Shown piece after piece: positions 17,298-24,916 of a stretch of DNA of 64,000 nt (position 1 is its first letter; the number at the start of each line of letters is the position of its first letter). Both the position numbers and the translations under genes were made by a program. Under the pieces are notes generated by a model that was given only the letters and a program-made list of their open reading frames with translations, did not search any database and had not been told where the DNA came from. The DNA lies in NCBI RefSeq assembly GCF_019175365.1, contig NZ_CP059572.1:7626001-7690000 (forward strand), read 5' to 3'. Source of the stretch: Actinomadura graeca. GTDB lineage: Bacteria > Actinomycetota > Actinomycetes > Streptosporangiales > Streptosporangiaceae.

Positions 17298-17339
17298 TCA
17301 GGAGCGGGGCGGGCCGCAGTCCGAGGTCCAGTACGCCAT
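17298..17339 (-). CDS. Possible leader peptide upstream of the EamA exporter
   Basis: 13 codons, ATG at 17339, peptide MAYWTSDCGPPRS. TATCGT (17352-17347 on the minus strand) lies exactly 7 nt before the ATG, the spacing of a leaderless mRNA. Its stop falls within a hairpin with 7-bp arms at 17291-17297 and 17305-17311. The adjacent Tyr-Trp codons and hairpin hint at attenuation, but the peptide is short and no alternative pairing was worked out. Confidence 0.3.
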   Translation of the reverse strand: MAYWTSDCGPPRS

Positions 17340-17462
17340 GGCGCCGACGATACCAGCCGCCGTCGGCGCCGACCTGCGGCGCGCGGGCCCCGGAACGGCG
17401 GCCGGCGTGACGGCCGGAGCGGCACCGGGGCGGGCGGTGCAGGTCAGCGCGCGGGCGTCGGG

Positions 17463-18527
17463 TCAGGCGGTGGCGCCTCCGGGAGCCTGGGCGAGGGCGT
17501 CGCCGCGGGCCTCGGTGAGGGAGCGGCCGACGAGCGGGGGCAGCTCGCGGACGACCTTGGCCAGCTCGCGCAGGTCGCCGTCCACGAGGGCCTGCGGGCC
17601 GTCGCACAGGGCGGTCTCGGGGTGCGGGTGCACGTCGATGATCACGCCGTCGGCGCCGACCGCGATCGCGGCGCGGGTCAGCGGCAGGACCAGGTCGCGG
17701 CTGCCGCCCGAGTGGGACGGGTCCACGATCACCGGCAGGTGCGACAGGCGCTGGGCGACCGGGACCGCGGAGATGTCCAGGGTGTTGCGGGTCGCCCGCT
17801 CGAACGTGCGGATGCCCCGCTCGCACAGCACGATGTCGAGGTTGCCGCGCTGGGCGACGTACTCGGCGGCCATCAGCCACTCCTCGATGGTGCCGTTCAT
17901 GCCGCGCTTGAGCATGACGGGCCTGCCGGACTCGCCGGCGGCCTGGAGCAGCGCGAAGTTCTGCGCGTTGCGGGTGCCGATCTGCAGCATGTCCGCGTAG
18001 GACGCGACGAGCTCGACGTCCGCGGCGTCCACCACCTCGGTGACGATCGGCATCCCCGTCTCGGCCCGCACGTCCGCGAGGATGCGCAGCCCCGCCTCGC
18101 CGAGCCCCTGGAAGGCGTACGGGGACGTCCTGGGCTTGAACGCGCCGCCGCGCAGCAGGGTCGCGCCGGCGGCCTTCGCCATCTCCGCGGCGCCGAGCGT
18201 CTGCTCGGGCGTCTCCACGGCGCAGGGCCCGGCGATCAGCGTCATGGTCCCGGCGCCGATGGGGACGCCGCCGACCCGCACCACCGACCGCTCGGCGTGG
18301 TTCTCGCGGCTCACGAGCTTGTAGGGCACCGAGATGCGCACGACGTCGCTGACGCCCCGCATCGCGCGCAGGTTGAGCGCGTCGAACCGCTGGACGTCGC
18401 CGACGAGCCCGACGATGGTCCTCTCCACCCCGCGGCTGACGAACGCGTCGCCCCCCGCCGTCTCGACCAGTGAGACGACGGCCCGGATATCCGCTTCGCT
18501 GGCCTCGGGGGCCATGACGACGACCAT
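17463..18527 (-). CDS. aroF: 3-deoxy-7-phosphoheptulonate (DAHP) synthase, type I-beta
   Basis: 354 residues. It condenses phosphoenolpyruvate and erythrose-4-phosphate, the first step of aromatic amino-acid synthesis. Residues about 1-75 form a ferredoxin-like regulatory domain (FVSRGVERTIVGLVGD), and the barrel begins TLIAGPCAVE (98-105). LLRGGAFKPRTSPYAFQGLG, QIGTRNAQNF, LKRGMNGTIEEW and VDPSHSGGSRD are all present. GAGGAGAGG lies upstream of the ATG. An aromatic-rich leader peptide and terminator precede it, so transcription is probably attenuated by charged aromatic tRNA. Confidence 0.95.
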   Translation of the reverse strand: MVVVMAPEASEADIRAVVSLVETAGGDAFVSRGVERTIVGLVGDVQRFDALNLRAMRGVSDVVRISVPYKLVSRENHAERSVVRVGGVPIGAGTMTLIAGPCAVETPEQTLGAAEMAKAAGATLLRGGAFKPRTSPYAFQGLGEAGLRILADVRAETGMPIVTEVVDAADVELVASYADMLQIGTRNAQNFALLQAAGESGRPVMLKRGMNGTIEEWLMAAEYVAQRGNLDIVLCERGIRTFERATRNTLDISAVPVAQRLSHLPVIVDPSHSGGSRDLVLPLTRAAIAVGADGVIIDVHPHPETALCDGPQALVDGDLRELAKVVRELPPLVGRSLTEARGDALAQAPGGATA

Positions 18528-18591
18528 TGGTGTGCTGCCTCTCCTCGTGACACGGGCCCCGCGGTCCCGCGACCGTGCCCTGGAACGACGA

Positions 18592-18620
18592 AAGCCCCGG
18601 GCCAGTCCGGCCCGGGGCTT
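18592..18620 (-). terminator. Attenuator-type hairpin between leader peptide and aroF
   Basis: Perfect 12-bp arms (18592-18603 and 18609-18620) around a 5-nt loop. Read on the minus strand, the second arm ends in CTTT. It lies 16 nt after the leader-peptide stop and about 65 nt before the aroF start, the place expected of an attenuator. Confidence 0.75.
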
Positions 18621-18636
18621 GTCGCCTTGTGGTCTG

Positions 18637-18705
18637 TCAGCGCAACGTCTGGCAGACCAGCCGCCCGGGCTGGTCGAACCAAAAGAAATACACGACGTCG
18701 CGCAC
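18637..18705 (-). CDS. aroF leader peptide (22 aa, aromatic codon run)
   Basis: GTG 18705 to TGA 18637. The peptide begins MRDVVYFFWFDQ: five consecutive aromatic codons, Tyr-Phe-Phe-Trp-Phe, followed by DQPGRLVCQTLR. A TACGCT hexamer at 18717-18712 lies 6 nt upstream of the GTG and there is no ribosome-binding site, so the leader may be leaderless. Codons near its end can form a TGGTCTG/CAGACCA hairpin, and the GCCCGGGC in its Pro-Gly-Arg codons can compete for the terminator arm. This is the layout of translation-coupled attenuation. Nothing else explains the run. Confidence 0.75.
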   Translation of the reverse strand: MRDVVYFFWFDQPGRLVCQTLR

Positions 18706-18794
18706 GGGGTCAGCGTAGCCGATGCGGCGGGAGCGCCGGACGCGCGGGGGCCGAATATGGCTCAGCTCACGCCGGATGGCAGGATGGCCGCGTC

Positions 18795-19418
18795 ATGTCC
18801 CCACCCGAGCAGCCCACACCGCAGCCGCGGGACCTCCCGCCCGGCCAGTACGTCCCCCGGGGCTGGCCGGTCCTCCACTACGGGCCAGTGCCGAAGTTCC
18901 GCCCCGGTGACTGGGACTTCCGGGTCTTCGGGGCCACCGAGTCGGGCGGCCAGTACCGGTGGAGCTGGGAGGAGTTCGACGCCCTGCCCAAGGCCGGCGC
19001 CGTCGCGGACTTCCACTGCGTCACCAAGTTCACGATCCCCGACAACGAGTGGCTGGGCGTTCCCGGCACGGCGATCGTGGAGCTGGCGCCGCCCGCCCCG
19101 GACGTCACGCACGTGATGGTCTGGGCCGAGTACGGCTACAGCGCCAACATCCGGATGACCGACTTCCTCGCCGAGGGGACGATGTTCGCCACGCACCGCG
19201 ACGGCGAGCGGCTCAGCCCCGACCACGGGTTCCCGACCCGCATCGTCGTCCCGCACCTGTACGCGTGGAAGAGCGTCAAGTGGGTCCGCGGCGTGGAGTA
19301 CCTGGTGAAGGACCGCCGGGGCTTCTGGGAGGAGCGCGGCTACCACAACGTCGCCGACCCGTGGCACGAGCAGCGCTACTCCTACCAGGAGGACGCGGGG
19401 GAGTTCCCGCCCGCCTGA
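18795..19418 (+). CDS. Sulfite-oxidase-fold molybdopterin protein
   Basis: 207 residues, short for the superfamily but typical of the soluble bacterial oxidoreductase group related to YedY/MsrP. The molybdenum-binding Cys is C75 in ADFHCVTKF. Other family features are the early GDWDFRVFG, VWAEYGYSANI, LSPDHGFPTRIVVP and KSVKWVRGVEYL near the end. No Tat signal is visible, so it may act in the cytoplasm. Substrate unknown. ATG chosen by family start; a CAGGAT hexamer lies 10 nt upstream. Confidence 0.87.
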   Translation: MSPPEQPTPQPRDLPPGQYVPRGWPVLHYGPVPKFRPGDWDFRVFGATESGGQYRWSWEEFDALPKAGAVADFHCVTKFTIPDNEWLGVPGTAIVELAPPAPDVTHVMVWAEYGYSANIRMTDFLAEGTMFATHRDGERLSPDHGFPTRIVVPHLYAWKSVKWVRGVEYLVKDRRGFWEERGYHNVADPWHEQRYSYQEDAGEFPPA

Positions 19419-19499
19419 CCCCGGCGTGGCCCATCCGAGACCTTCGTATCTGGGCAACGGACGGACCTGACGGCGAGACAGCCGTTACCGTGAGTTGTC

Positions 19500-20942
19500 A
19501 TGGTCCTACCGTCCGTTGTGGACGTCTTGGCGTGCGCCTCCGCCGCCGGAGCCGCCGCCGGTGCCTGCGCGCTGCGCCGCTGGTTCCCGGCCCTGCGCCG
19601 GGGCCCCGGCGCCACGGTCGACGAGGCGCGGTTCGCGGCCCTGCACACGATGGCGCGCGCCTCCCCTCCGCTGCGCGCCGGGCTGAGCCGGGACTCGGCC
19701 CGCAGATCCGCCCGGCACCTGCGGTCACTGCTCGGCGCCGAGGCGGTCGCCCTGATCGCCGTCCGGCCGCCCTCCGACGACGACGCGGGCGACGACCATC
19801 CCGACCACCCCGATCATTTCGGTCACTCCGGCCATGCAGGACATCCCGGTGAGCGCGGCGACGCCCTCGCCGCCGCCCGCGCCGGACGCTCGGGGCCCGG
19901 GCGCGCCGTCGCCGGCCCCGCCCCCGACCGCAGGCTGCTCGCCTGGGACGGCGCGGGCGGCGACCGGCACGGCGGCGACGCCGTCCGGCACGCCCTCCCG
20001 GTCCTCGCCTCCGGCCGCCCCCGCGTGGTCGTCCCCGAGGCGCTGTCGTGCGACGACCCCCGCTGCCGGATCCGCGTCGTGATGATCGCCCCGCTGACCG
20101 TCGAGGGACGTGTGGAGGGCGCGCTCGCCGCGTACTGGCCGGGTCCCTCCACCGCCCGCGTCAAGGCCGTCGGGGAGGCCGCCCGCTGGGTGACCGGGCA
20201 GCTGGAGCTGGCCGAGCTCGACGCGTCCCGCATCCGCCTCGCCGAGGCAGAAATGCGGGCGCTGCGCGCCCAGATCTCCCCCCACTTCGTCTACAACTCC
20301 CTCACCACCATCGCCTCGTTCGTCCGGACCGACCCCGAGCGGGCGCGGGCGCTGCTGCTCGACTTCGCCGACTTCGCCCGCTACTCCTTCCGCAACCCCC
20401 GCGACTTCACCACGCTCGCCGACGAGCTGCGCTCCATCGACCGCTACCTGCTGTTGGAGCGGGCCAGGTTCGGCGAGCGGCTGCGGTTCAGCGTGGAGGT
20501 CTCACCCGAGGTGCTGCCGGTCGCGGTCCCGTTCCTGGCGCTCCAGCCGCTCGTCGAGAACGCCATCCGGCACGGCATGCAGGGCGCGGCCGGCGCGTTC
20601 CACATCTCGATCGTGGCCCGCGACTCCGGCGCCGAGGCCGCCATCAGCGTCGAGGACGACGGCGCAGGCATGGACCCGGAACGGCTCCAGCAGATCCTCT
20701 CCGCGCCGCCCGGCAGGTCCCGCCCACCCGGCCGCGGCGGCGCGTCCTCCGGCCGCCGCGGGTACGCCCCGGGGGCCGAGTCCGGAGGCGACGGCGCCGG
20801 GATCGGCCTCGCCAACGTCGACGAGCGGATGCGCCAGGTCTACGGGGACGAGTACGGGCTGACCGTCGAAACCGCGCCGGGCGCCGGGACGAAGGTGAAT
20901 CTGCGTGTCCCGAAGTACCGGCCCGGAGTATTTCCGGGCTGA
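19500..20942 (+). CDS. LytS/YehU-type sensor histidine kinase with a (His-x-x)6 tract
   Basis: 480 residues. One short N-terminal hydrophobic segment (residues 4-25) precedes a GAF-like sensor region (80-235). His_kinase box: LRAQISPHFVYNSL with H262; N-box PLVENAIRHGM; G-boxes VEDDGAGMD and GAGIGLANVDERM. Residues 100-115 carry six His at exact three-residue spacing, inserted in the sensor region. The catalytic domain also holds a Gly/Arg/Ser-rich insert of about 40 residues. TACCGT lies 8 nt before the ATG. It is probably the partner of the LytTR regulator 75 nt downstream. Confidence 0.9.
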   Translation: MVLPSVVDVLACASAAGAAAGACALRRWFPALRRGPGATVDEARFAALHTMARASPPLRAGLSRDSARRSARHLRSLLGAEAVALIAVRPPSDDDAGDDHPDHPDHFGHSGHAGHPGERGDALAAARAGRSGPGRAVAGPAPDRRLLAWDGAGGDRHGGDAVRHALPVLASGRPRVVVPEALSCDDPRCRIRVVMIAPLTVEGRVEGALAAYWPGPSTARVKAVGEAARWVTGQLELAELDASRIRLAEAEMRALRAQISPHFVYNSLTTIASFVRTDPERARALLLDFADFARYSFRNPRDFTTLADELRSIDRYLLLERARFGERLRFSVEVSPEVLPVAVPFLALQPLVENAIRHGMQGAAGAFHISIVARDSGAEAAISVEDDGAGMDPERLQQILSAPPGRSRPPGRGGASSGRRGYAPGAESGGDGAGIGLANVDERMRQVYGDEYGLTVETAPGAGTKVNLRVPKYRPGVFPG

Positions 20943-21017
20943 CGACCGGCGCGCGACACGCCACTCACATTTCGAAACCGATTGCGGACAGACGGTAATC
21001 GCGGCAAAGTCGCCCCT

Positions 21018-21839
21018 ATGCTTCGCGTCCTGGCCGTCGACGATGAACGCCCCGCCCTGGAGGAGCTCACCTACCTGCTCCGCAAGGACCCGCGGATCGG
21101 GCGGGTCTGCGGGGCGGGGGAGGCCGCGTCGGCGCTGCGCGACCTCAGCCGGATGCTCGTGGCGGGCGACCGCCTCGACGCGGTCTTCCTCGACATCAGG
21201 ATGCCGGGGCTGGACGGGCTGGACTTCACCCGCCTGCTCACCGGCTTCGCCGCGCCGCCGCAGGTGGTGTTCGTGACCGCGCACGACGACTGCGCCGTCA
21301 CCGCCTACGAGCTCGGCGCCCTGGACTACCTGCTCAAGCCCGTCCGGCCCGAGCGGCTCGCCGAGGCCGTCCGCCGGGTCGCCGAGGCCGTCGGCCGCGC
21401 CGGGCCGCCGGGCGAGGACGGCCGCGCCGACGACGAGATGATCCCCGTGGAGCTCGGCGGCCGCACCCGGCTCGTCTCCCGCCGCGCCGTCACCCACGTG
21501 GAGGCCCAGGGCGACTACGTCCGGCTGCACACCGCCGACGGCGGCTACCTGGTCCGGATGCCGCTGACCGCGCTGACCAAGCGGTGGGAGGCCGCCGGGT
21601 TCATCCGCATCCACCGCAGCACCCTCGTCGCGTCCGCGCACATCACCGAGCTGCACTTCGACGGCGGCCGGGCGGCCGTCCAGATCGGCGACGAGCTGCT
21701 CCCGGTGAGCCGCCGCCACACCCGGGAGGTCCGCGACCTGCTGATCCGCAAGTTCCACCATCCCGCCGAGGACCGGCCCGGGGACCTGCCCGAGGACGCG
21801 GAGGGCCCCGGGGACCCCGAGGACGGCCCCCATGACTGA
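21018..21839 (+). CDS. LytTR-family response regulator
   Basis: 273 residues. Receiver: D8-D9 pocket, phospho-acceptor D59 in AVFLDIRMPG, FVTAHD and K in YLLKPV. The C-terminal LytTR DNA-binding domain includes VTHVEAQGDYVRLHTADG, LTKRWEAAGFIRIHRSTLV and LLPVSRRHTREV, then an acidic tail. No ribosome-binding site is visible before the ATG. The stop region overlaps the next gene by 8 nt, tying it to the symporter genes it probably controls. Confidence 0.93.
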   Translation: MLRVLAVDDERPALEELTYLLRKDPRIGRVCGAGEAASALRDLSRMLVAGDRLDAVFLDIRMPGLDGLDFTRLLTGFAAPPQVVFVTAHDDCAVTAYELGALDYLLKPVRPERLAEAVRRVAEAVGRAGPPGEDGRADDEMIPVELGGRTRLVSRRAVTHVEAQGDYVRLHTADGGYLVRMPLTALTKRWEAAGFIRIHRSTLVASAHITELHFDGGRAAVQIGDELLPVSRRHTREVRDLLIRKFHHPAEDRPGDLPEDAEGPGDPEDGPHD

Positions 21840-22338
21840 CGAGCGCCGCGCCGCCGTCTCCGGCCCGTCCGCCCGCGCCCGGGTCCTGCGCGCCCAGGCC
21901 GCGGCGCCCGCCCCCGCCCCGGACACCGCGCCGGACACCGGGCCTTCCGCCTCCGGCTCCGACCCGGCGGGAGGCGAGCCGTCCGGCACCGACCCGCCCG
22001 ATCCGGCAGGCCCGTCCCGGCCCGTCCCGCCCGGCGGGTCCGACGGCCCCGGCGGCGGGTGGCACGGCACCGGGCCCGCCCAGGCGCGGGCGCTCATCCG
22101 CACCCAGTTGCGGACGGCCCTCACCACGGGCGCCGCCGTCCTGGCCGTCGTGACCGGCCTGCCGGCGCTGCTGGCCCTCGCCCCGGCGCTCGGGCGGCTG
22201 CGGATGTGCGGCGTCCCCGTCGTCTGGCTCGTCCTCGCCTTCGGCGTCCAGCCGCTGTGGGCCGCGGCGTCCGTGCTGCACCTGCGGCGCGCCGAGCGGG
22301 CCGAACGGGACCTCACGGGGCCGGCGGGCCCTTCGTGA
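21832..22338 (+). CDS. Small membrane protein of the symporter operon (DUF485-like role)
   Basis: 168 residues. A long Pro/Ala/Gly/Asp-rich, probably disordered N-terminus (1-80) precedes two membrane helices (TTGAAVLAVVTGLPALLALA and VPVVWLVLAFGVQPLW) and a charged tail. Acetate-type symporters are often preceded by a small two-helix DUF485 subunit, and the position fits. Sequence similarity to DUF485 is not obvious to me. It overlaps both neighbours, by 8 and 4 nt, so all three genes are translated in series. Confidence 0.7.
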   Translation: MTDERRAAVSGPSARARVLRAQAAAPAPAPDTAPDTGPSASGSDPAGGEPSGTDPPDPAGPSRPVPPGGSDGPGGGWHGTGPAQARALIRTQLRTALTTGAAVLAVVTGLPALLALAPALGRLRMCGVPVVWLVLAFGVQPLWAAASVLHLRRAERAERDLTGPAGPS

Positions 22339-24050
22339 CCGTGATGGCCGTGGCGGCCGCCCTCGGCGCCCTTGCCGCGGTGCTGGGCCTCACGGCCGTC
22401 CTCGGTCGCCCCGGCCGCCGCACCGGCGCGCCGGGCTCCGAGCTGATCGCCGCCTCCCGCGGCGTCACCCCCTGGTGGAACGCCTCGGCGATCAGCGGCG
22501 AGTACCTCTCCGCCGCCGCCTACCTCGGCACGGCCGGGCTCGTCCTGGCCTACGGCGCCGACATGCTGTGGCTGCCCGTCGGCGCCACCGCCGGGTACGT
22601 CCTGCTGCTGGCCTTCGTCACCGCCCCGCTGCGCAGGTCCGGCGCCTACACGATCTCCGACTTCGCCGAATGGCGGCTCGGGTCCCGGTGCGTCCGGCGG
22701 ATCGTCACCGGCTGCGTCTGCTTCATCGGCTGGTTCTACCTCCTGCCGCAGTTCCAGGGCGCCGGCGTGACGCTGCGCGTGCTGACGGGCGCGCCCGGCT
22801 GGGCGGGCTGGGTCCTCGTCGTCGTGGCGGCGCTGGCCGTGGTCGTGTCCGGGGGGATGCGCAGCATCACCGCCGTCCAGGCCGTCCAGTTCTGGGTGAA
22901 GCTCGCCGCGGTGGCCGTCCCCGCCGTGGCGCTGCTCGCCCTGTGGCGCCTGGACGGAGGCGACCCCGCGAGCGGCGACGTCCCGCACTTCTCCCGCGAC
23001 ACCCGCGTCCTCGTCGGCGACCGCCTCGCCGTGTCCGTCCCCGCCGACACCGTCGTCGCCGCGCGGGGACCCGTGGACGGCACCCGCCACGACGGCGGAC
23101 CGCTACGGCTGCCCGCAGGGCCCCACACCATCGGCCCCGGCACGAACGTGGTCTTCCCTTCCGGCGCGCCCGTCCCGCACGCCCGGCAGCTGCCCGTCCA
23201 GGACGGGGCCACCTGGGCGATGCCGATCGGACGCAGCGAGGGCCACGGCCTCTACAGCGGCTACTCGGCGATGCTGGGCGTCCTCCTCGGCACCATGGGA
23301 CTGCCGCACATCCTGATGCGCTTCTACACCAACACCTCCGGCAGCACCGCCCGCCGAACCGCCGCGCTCGTCCCCGGCCTCCTCGCGCTGTTCTACGTCT
23401 TCCCCGTCCTGTACGGGACGCTCGGACGCATCTACACGCCCGAACTGCTCCTGACCGGCGACCTCGACGCGACGATCCTGCTGCTCCCGCGGCGCATGGT
23501 CCCCGGCGCCGCCGGGGCGCTGCTCACCGGGTTCGTCGCCGCGGGCGCGTTCGCCGCGTTCATCTCCACCTCCTGCGGGATCGTCGTCGCCATCGCCGGG
23601 ACGCTGTCCCAGTGCGCCCGTCGCCGCACCGGGATCACCGCGTTCCGCATCGGGGTGGTCTTCGCGCTGGCCGCGCCGCTGCCGCTCCTCCCGCGCGTCG
23701 GCCCGCAGGGCGCCGCGACCCTCGTCACGATGGCGCTGTGCGTCTCCGCCTGCTCCCTCTGCCCGCTGCTCGTCCTCGGCATCTGGTGGCGCGGCCTGAC
23801 CGCCTCCGGCGCCGCCGCGGGCCTCCTGCTCGGCGGCGGCCTGTCCGTCGCCGCGGGCGTGGCCCGGCTGTTCTGCGGCCCCTGGACGGGCTGGCCCGCG
23901 GCCCTCCTCGCGCACCCGGCCATGGTCCTCGCCCCCCTCTCCTTCACCACCATGGCCGCCGTCTCCCTGCTGACCCGCCACCGCACCCCCCGCTGGGCCG
24001 ACCGGGCGCTGGCCCGCCTCCACCTCCCCGAAGATGTGCAGGCCCGATGA
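22335..24050 (+). CDS. Sodium:solute symporter (cation/acetate symporter-like)
   Basis: 571 residues from GTG 22335, which overlaps the previous stop. About 13 membrane helices. SSS-family landmarks are the ISGEYLSAAAYLGTAGLVLAY segment near residues 50-75, SDFAEWRLGSR, LLPQFQGAGVTL, GLPHILMRFYTN and AFAAFISTSCGIVVAIAG. These resemble ActP-type monocarboxylate carriers. A roughly 110-residue soluble loop (DGGDPASGDVPHF onward) lies between helices and is longer than I expect for ActP. The upstream LytS/LytTR pair probably senses the substrate, as pyruvate-sensing pairs do in E. coli. Confidence 0.88.
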   Translation: MTVMAVAAALGALAAVLGLTAVLGRPGRRTGAPGSELIAASRGVTPWWNASAISGEYLSAAAYLGTAGLVLAYGADMLWLPVGATAGYVLLLAFVTAPLRRSGAYTISDFAEWRLGSRCVRRIVTGCVCFIGWFYLLPQFQGAGVTLRVLTGAPGWAGWVLVVVAALAVVVSGGMRSITAVQAVQFWVKLAAVAVPAVALLALWRLDGGDPASGDVPHFSRDTRVLVGDRLAVSVPADTVVAARGPVDGTRHDGGPLRLPAGPHTIGPGTNVVFPSGAPVPHARQLPVQDGATWAMPIGRSEGHGLYSGYSAMLGVLLGTMGLPHILMRFYTNTSGSTARRTAALVPGLLALFYVFPVLYGTLGRIYTPELLLTGDLDATILLLPRRMVPGAAGALLTGFVAAGAFAAFISTSCGIVVAIAGTLSQCARRRTGITAFRIGVVFALAAPLPLLPRVGPQGAATLVTMALCVSACSLCPLLVLGIWWRGLTASGAAAGLLLGGGLSVAAGVARLFCGPWTGWPAALLAHPAMVLAPLSFTTMAAVSLLTRHRTPRWADRALARLHLPEDVQAR

Positions 24051-24421
24051 CGGCCCCCGCCGGACGTGCCGGAGCCCGCCGCCACCCCCGCCCACCGAGA
24101 GTGGACCGTTCCCGTCCGCTCGCCCTGACCGCTCGTCGCCCACCTCCGACCACTCGTCGCGCGACCACGCTACGTACATCTCCCGCTACGTACCGCTCAT
24201 CGAGCCCCGCGTTTTCCGCCTCCCGATCGGTGGCACCAGACCCCTAGTGTTCTCAGTGGCACCAGACGCACCACCGCCACCGGAGGACGGGCACGGGCAC
24301 ACCACCCGCCGCCCCGCACCTCCCACAAGAGCAAATCCGGAGATCCGGCGCACGCAAGTGGAACGCCGGATCGTGAGTCGCTGGATCCCGTACCGGGGGG
24401 GTGGGATCCGGTGACCTGTGG
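24051..24421. other. Non-coding stretch with short direct repeats
   Basis: No convincing gene. CGCTACGTAC occurs at 24168-24177 and 24184-24193 (16-bp period), and GTGGCACCAGAC at 24230-24241 and 24256-24267 (26-bp period). The first pair has roughly the layout of a LytTR-regulator site, but it lies downstream of the symporter. Local GC falls in this part. Confidence 0.4.
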
Positions 24422-24467
24422 CTCGGGCGTCGCTGAACAGTCGGGGGGTTGTTCAGCGACGTCCGAG
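24422..24467 (+). terminator. Rho-independent terminator-like hairpin
   Basis: 17-bp arms (24422-24438 and 24451-24467) with one G-U-compatible mismatch and a 12-nt loop, followed by a T-rich tract (TCTTGTTTATTGCTTTT). It is the best intrinsic terminator in the window on the plus strand and may end symporter-operon transcripts. Confidence 0.65.
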
Positions 24468-24478
24468 TCTTGTTTATT

Positions 24479-24529
24479 GCTTTTCTTAAGGTCGTCGGGC
24501 CTTGGGGGCCCGACGACCTTAAGAAAAGC
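24479..24529. repeat. Perfect 23-bp inverted repeat
   Basis: Arms 24479-24501 and 24507-24529 with a 5-nt loop TTGGG; the arm begins GCTTTTCTTAAGGTCGTCGG. It immediately abuts repeat family B and contains A/T runs unlike the surroundings. It could be a terminator or part of the family B element. Confidence 0.8.
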
Positions 24530-24623
24530 GGCGATCGCTGCATCGCTTCGACTCGCCCTAGAGGGCTCGCTGCGCGATCAGATCCTTGCTTCGCTCGGAT
24601 CTGCCTTCGGACGCGATCGCACG
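24528..24623. repeat. Family B intergenic repeat, copy 1
   Basis: About 95 bp, roughly 90% identical to 55749-55842. GCGATCGC boxes near both ends (24531-24538 and 24613-24620) can pair and enclose a hairpin AGATCC/GGATCT (24580-24585 with 24597-24602) and a small hairpin at 24604-24610. Pairing is preserved between the copies by compensating changes. Preceded by a strong hairpin and TTATTGC. Confidence 0.8.
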
Positions 24624-24735
24624 CCCCCCACCCCCAGCCTCACCAACAACCCAAATATGCACCGGTTGTGCGTAAGCCCCCCGTCCTACTCACCGCCTTT
24701 GAGTTCGTACGCGTGGGGGAGTGTGGCTCAGCGGT

Positions 24736-24916
24736 CACGCGGGCGCGTTACCAGGCCGGTGGGGGCGAAGCCGGAGGCGAGCCCCCACCGGGCTGATCGC
24801 GAAGCGATGCCGCGCCCGCCCAAGCATGGTCAAAGGGCGAGCCGCCAGGCGAGTCCTTTGGGCCGGGGTTGCAGTGAACACAGCCGCCAGGCGAGTCCTT
24901 CTGGGCCGGGATTGCA
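24736..24916. repeat. Family A intergenic repeat, copy 2
   Basis: Second copy of the element at 14994-15174, same orientation. It ends directly at the stop codon of the minus-strand nfo gene. Differences cluster in stem positions plus one 1-bp insertion in the second CCTTTGG box. It lies 112 bp from family B copy 1. Confidence 0.85.

Noticed and set aside
24168..24193. Direct repeats CGCTACGTAC as a LytTR operator
   Set aside because: Spacing is roughly suitable but the site lies downstream of the symporter with no gene to control.
24720..24800. tRNA-like sequence GGCTCAGCGGTCACGCG near family A copy 2
   Set aside because: No acceptor stem, anticodon arm or T-arm GTTCRA could be placed.
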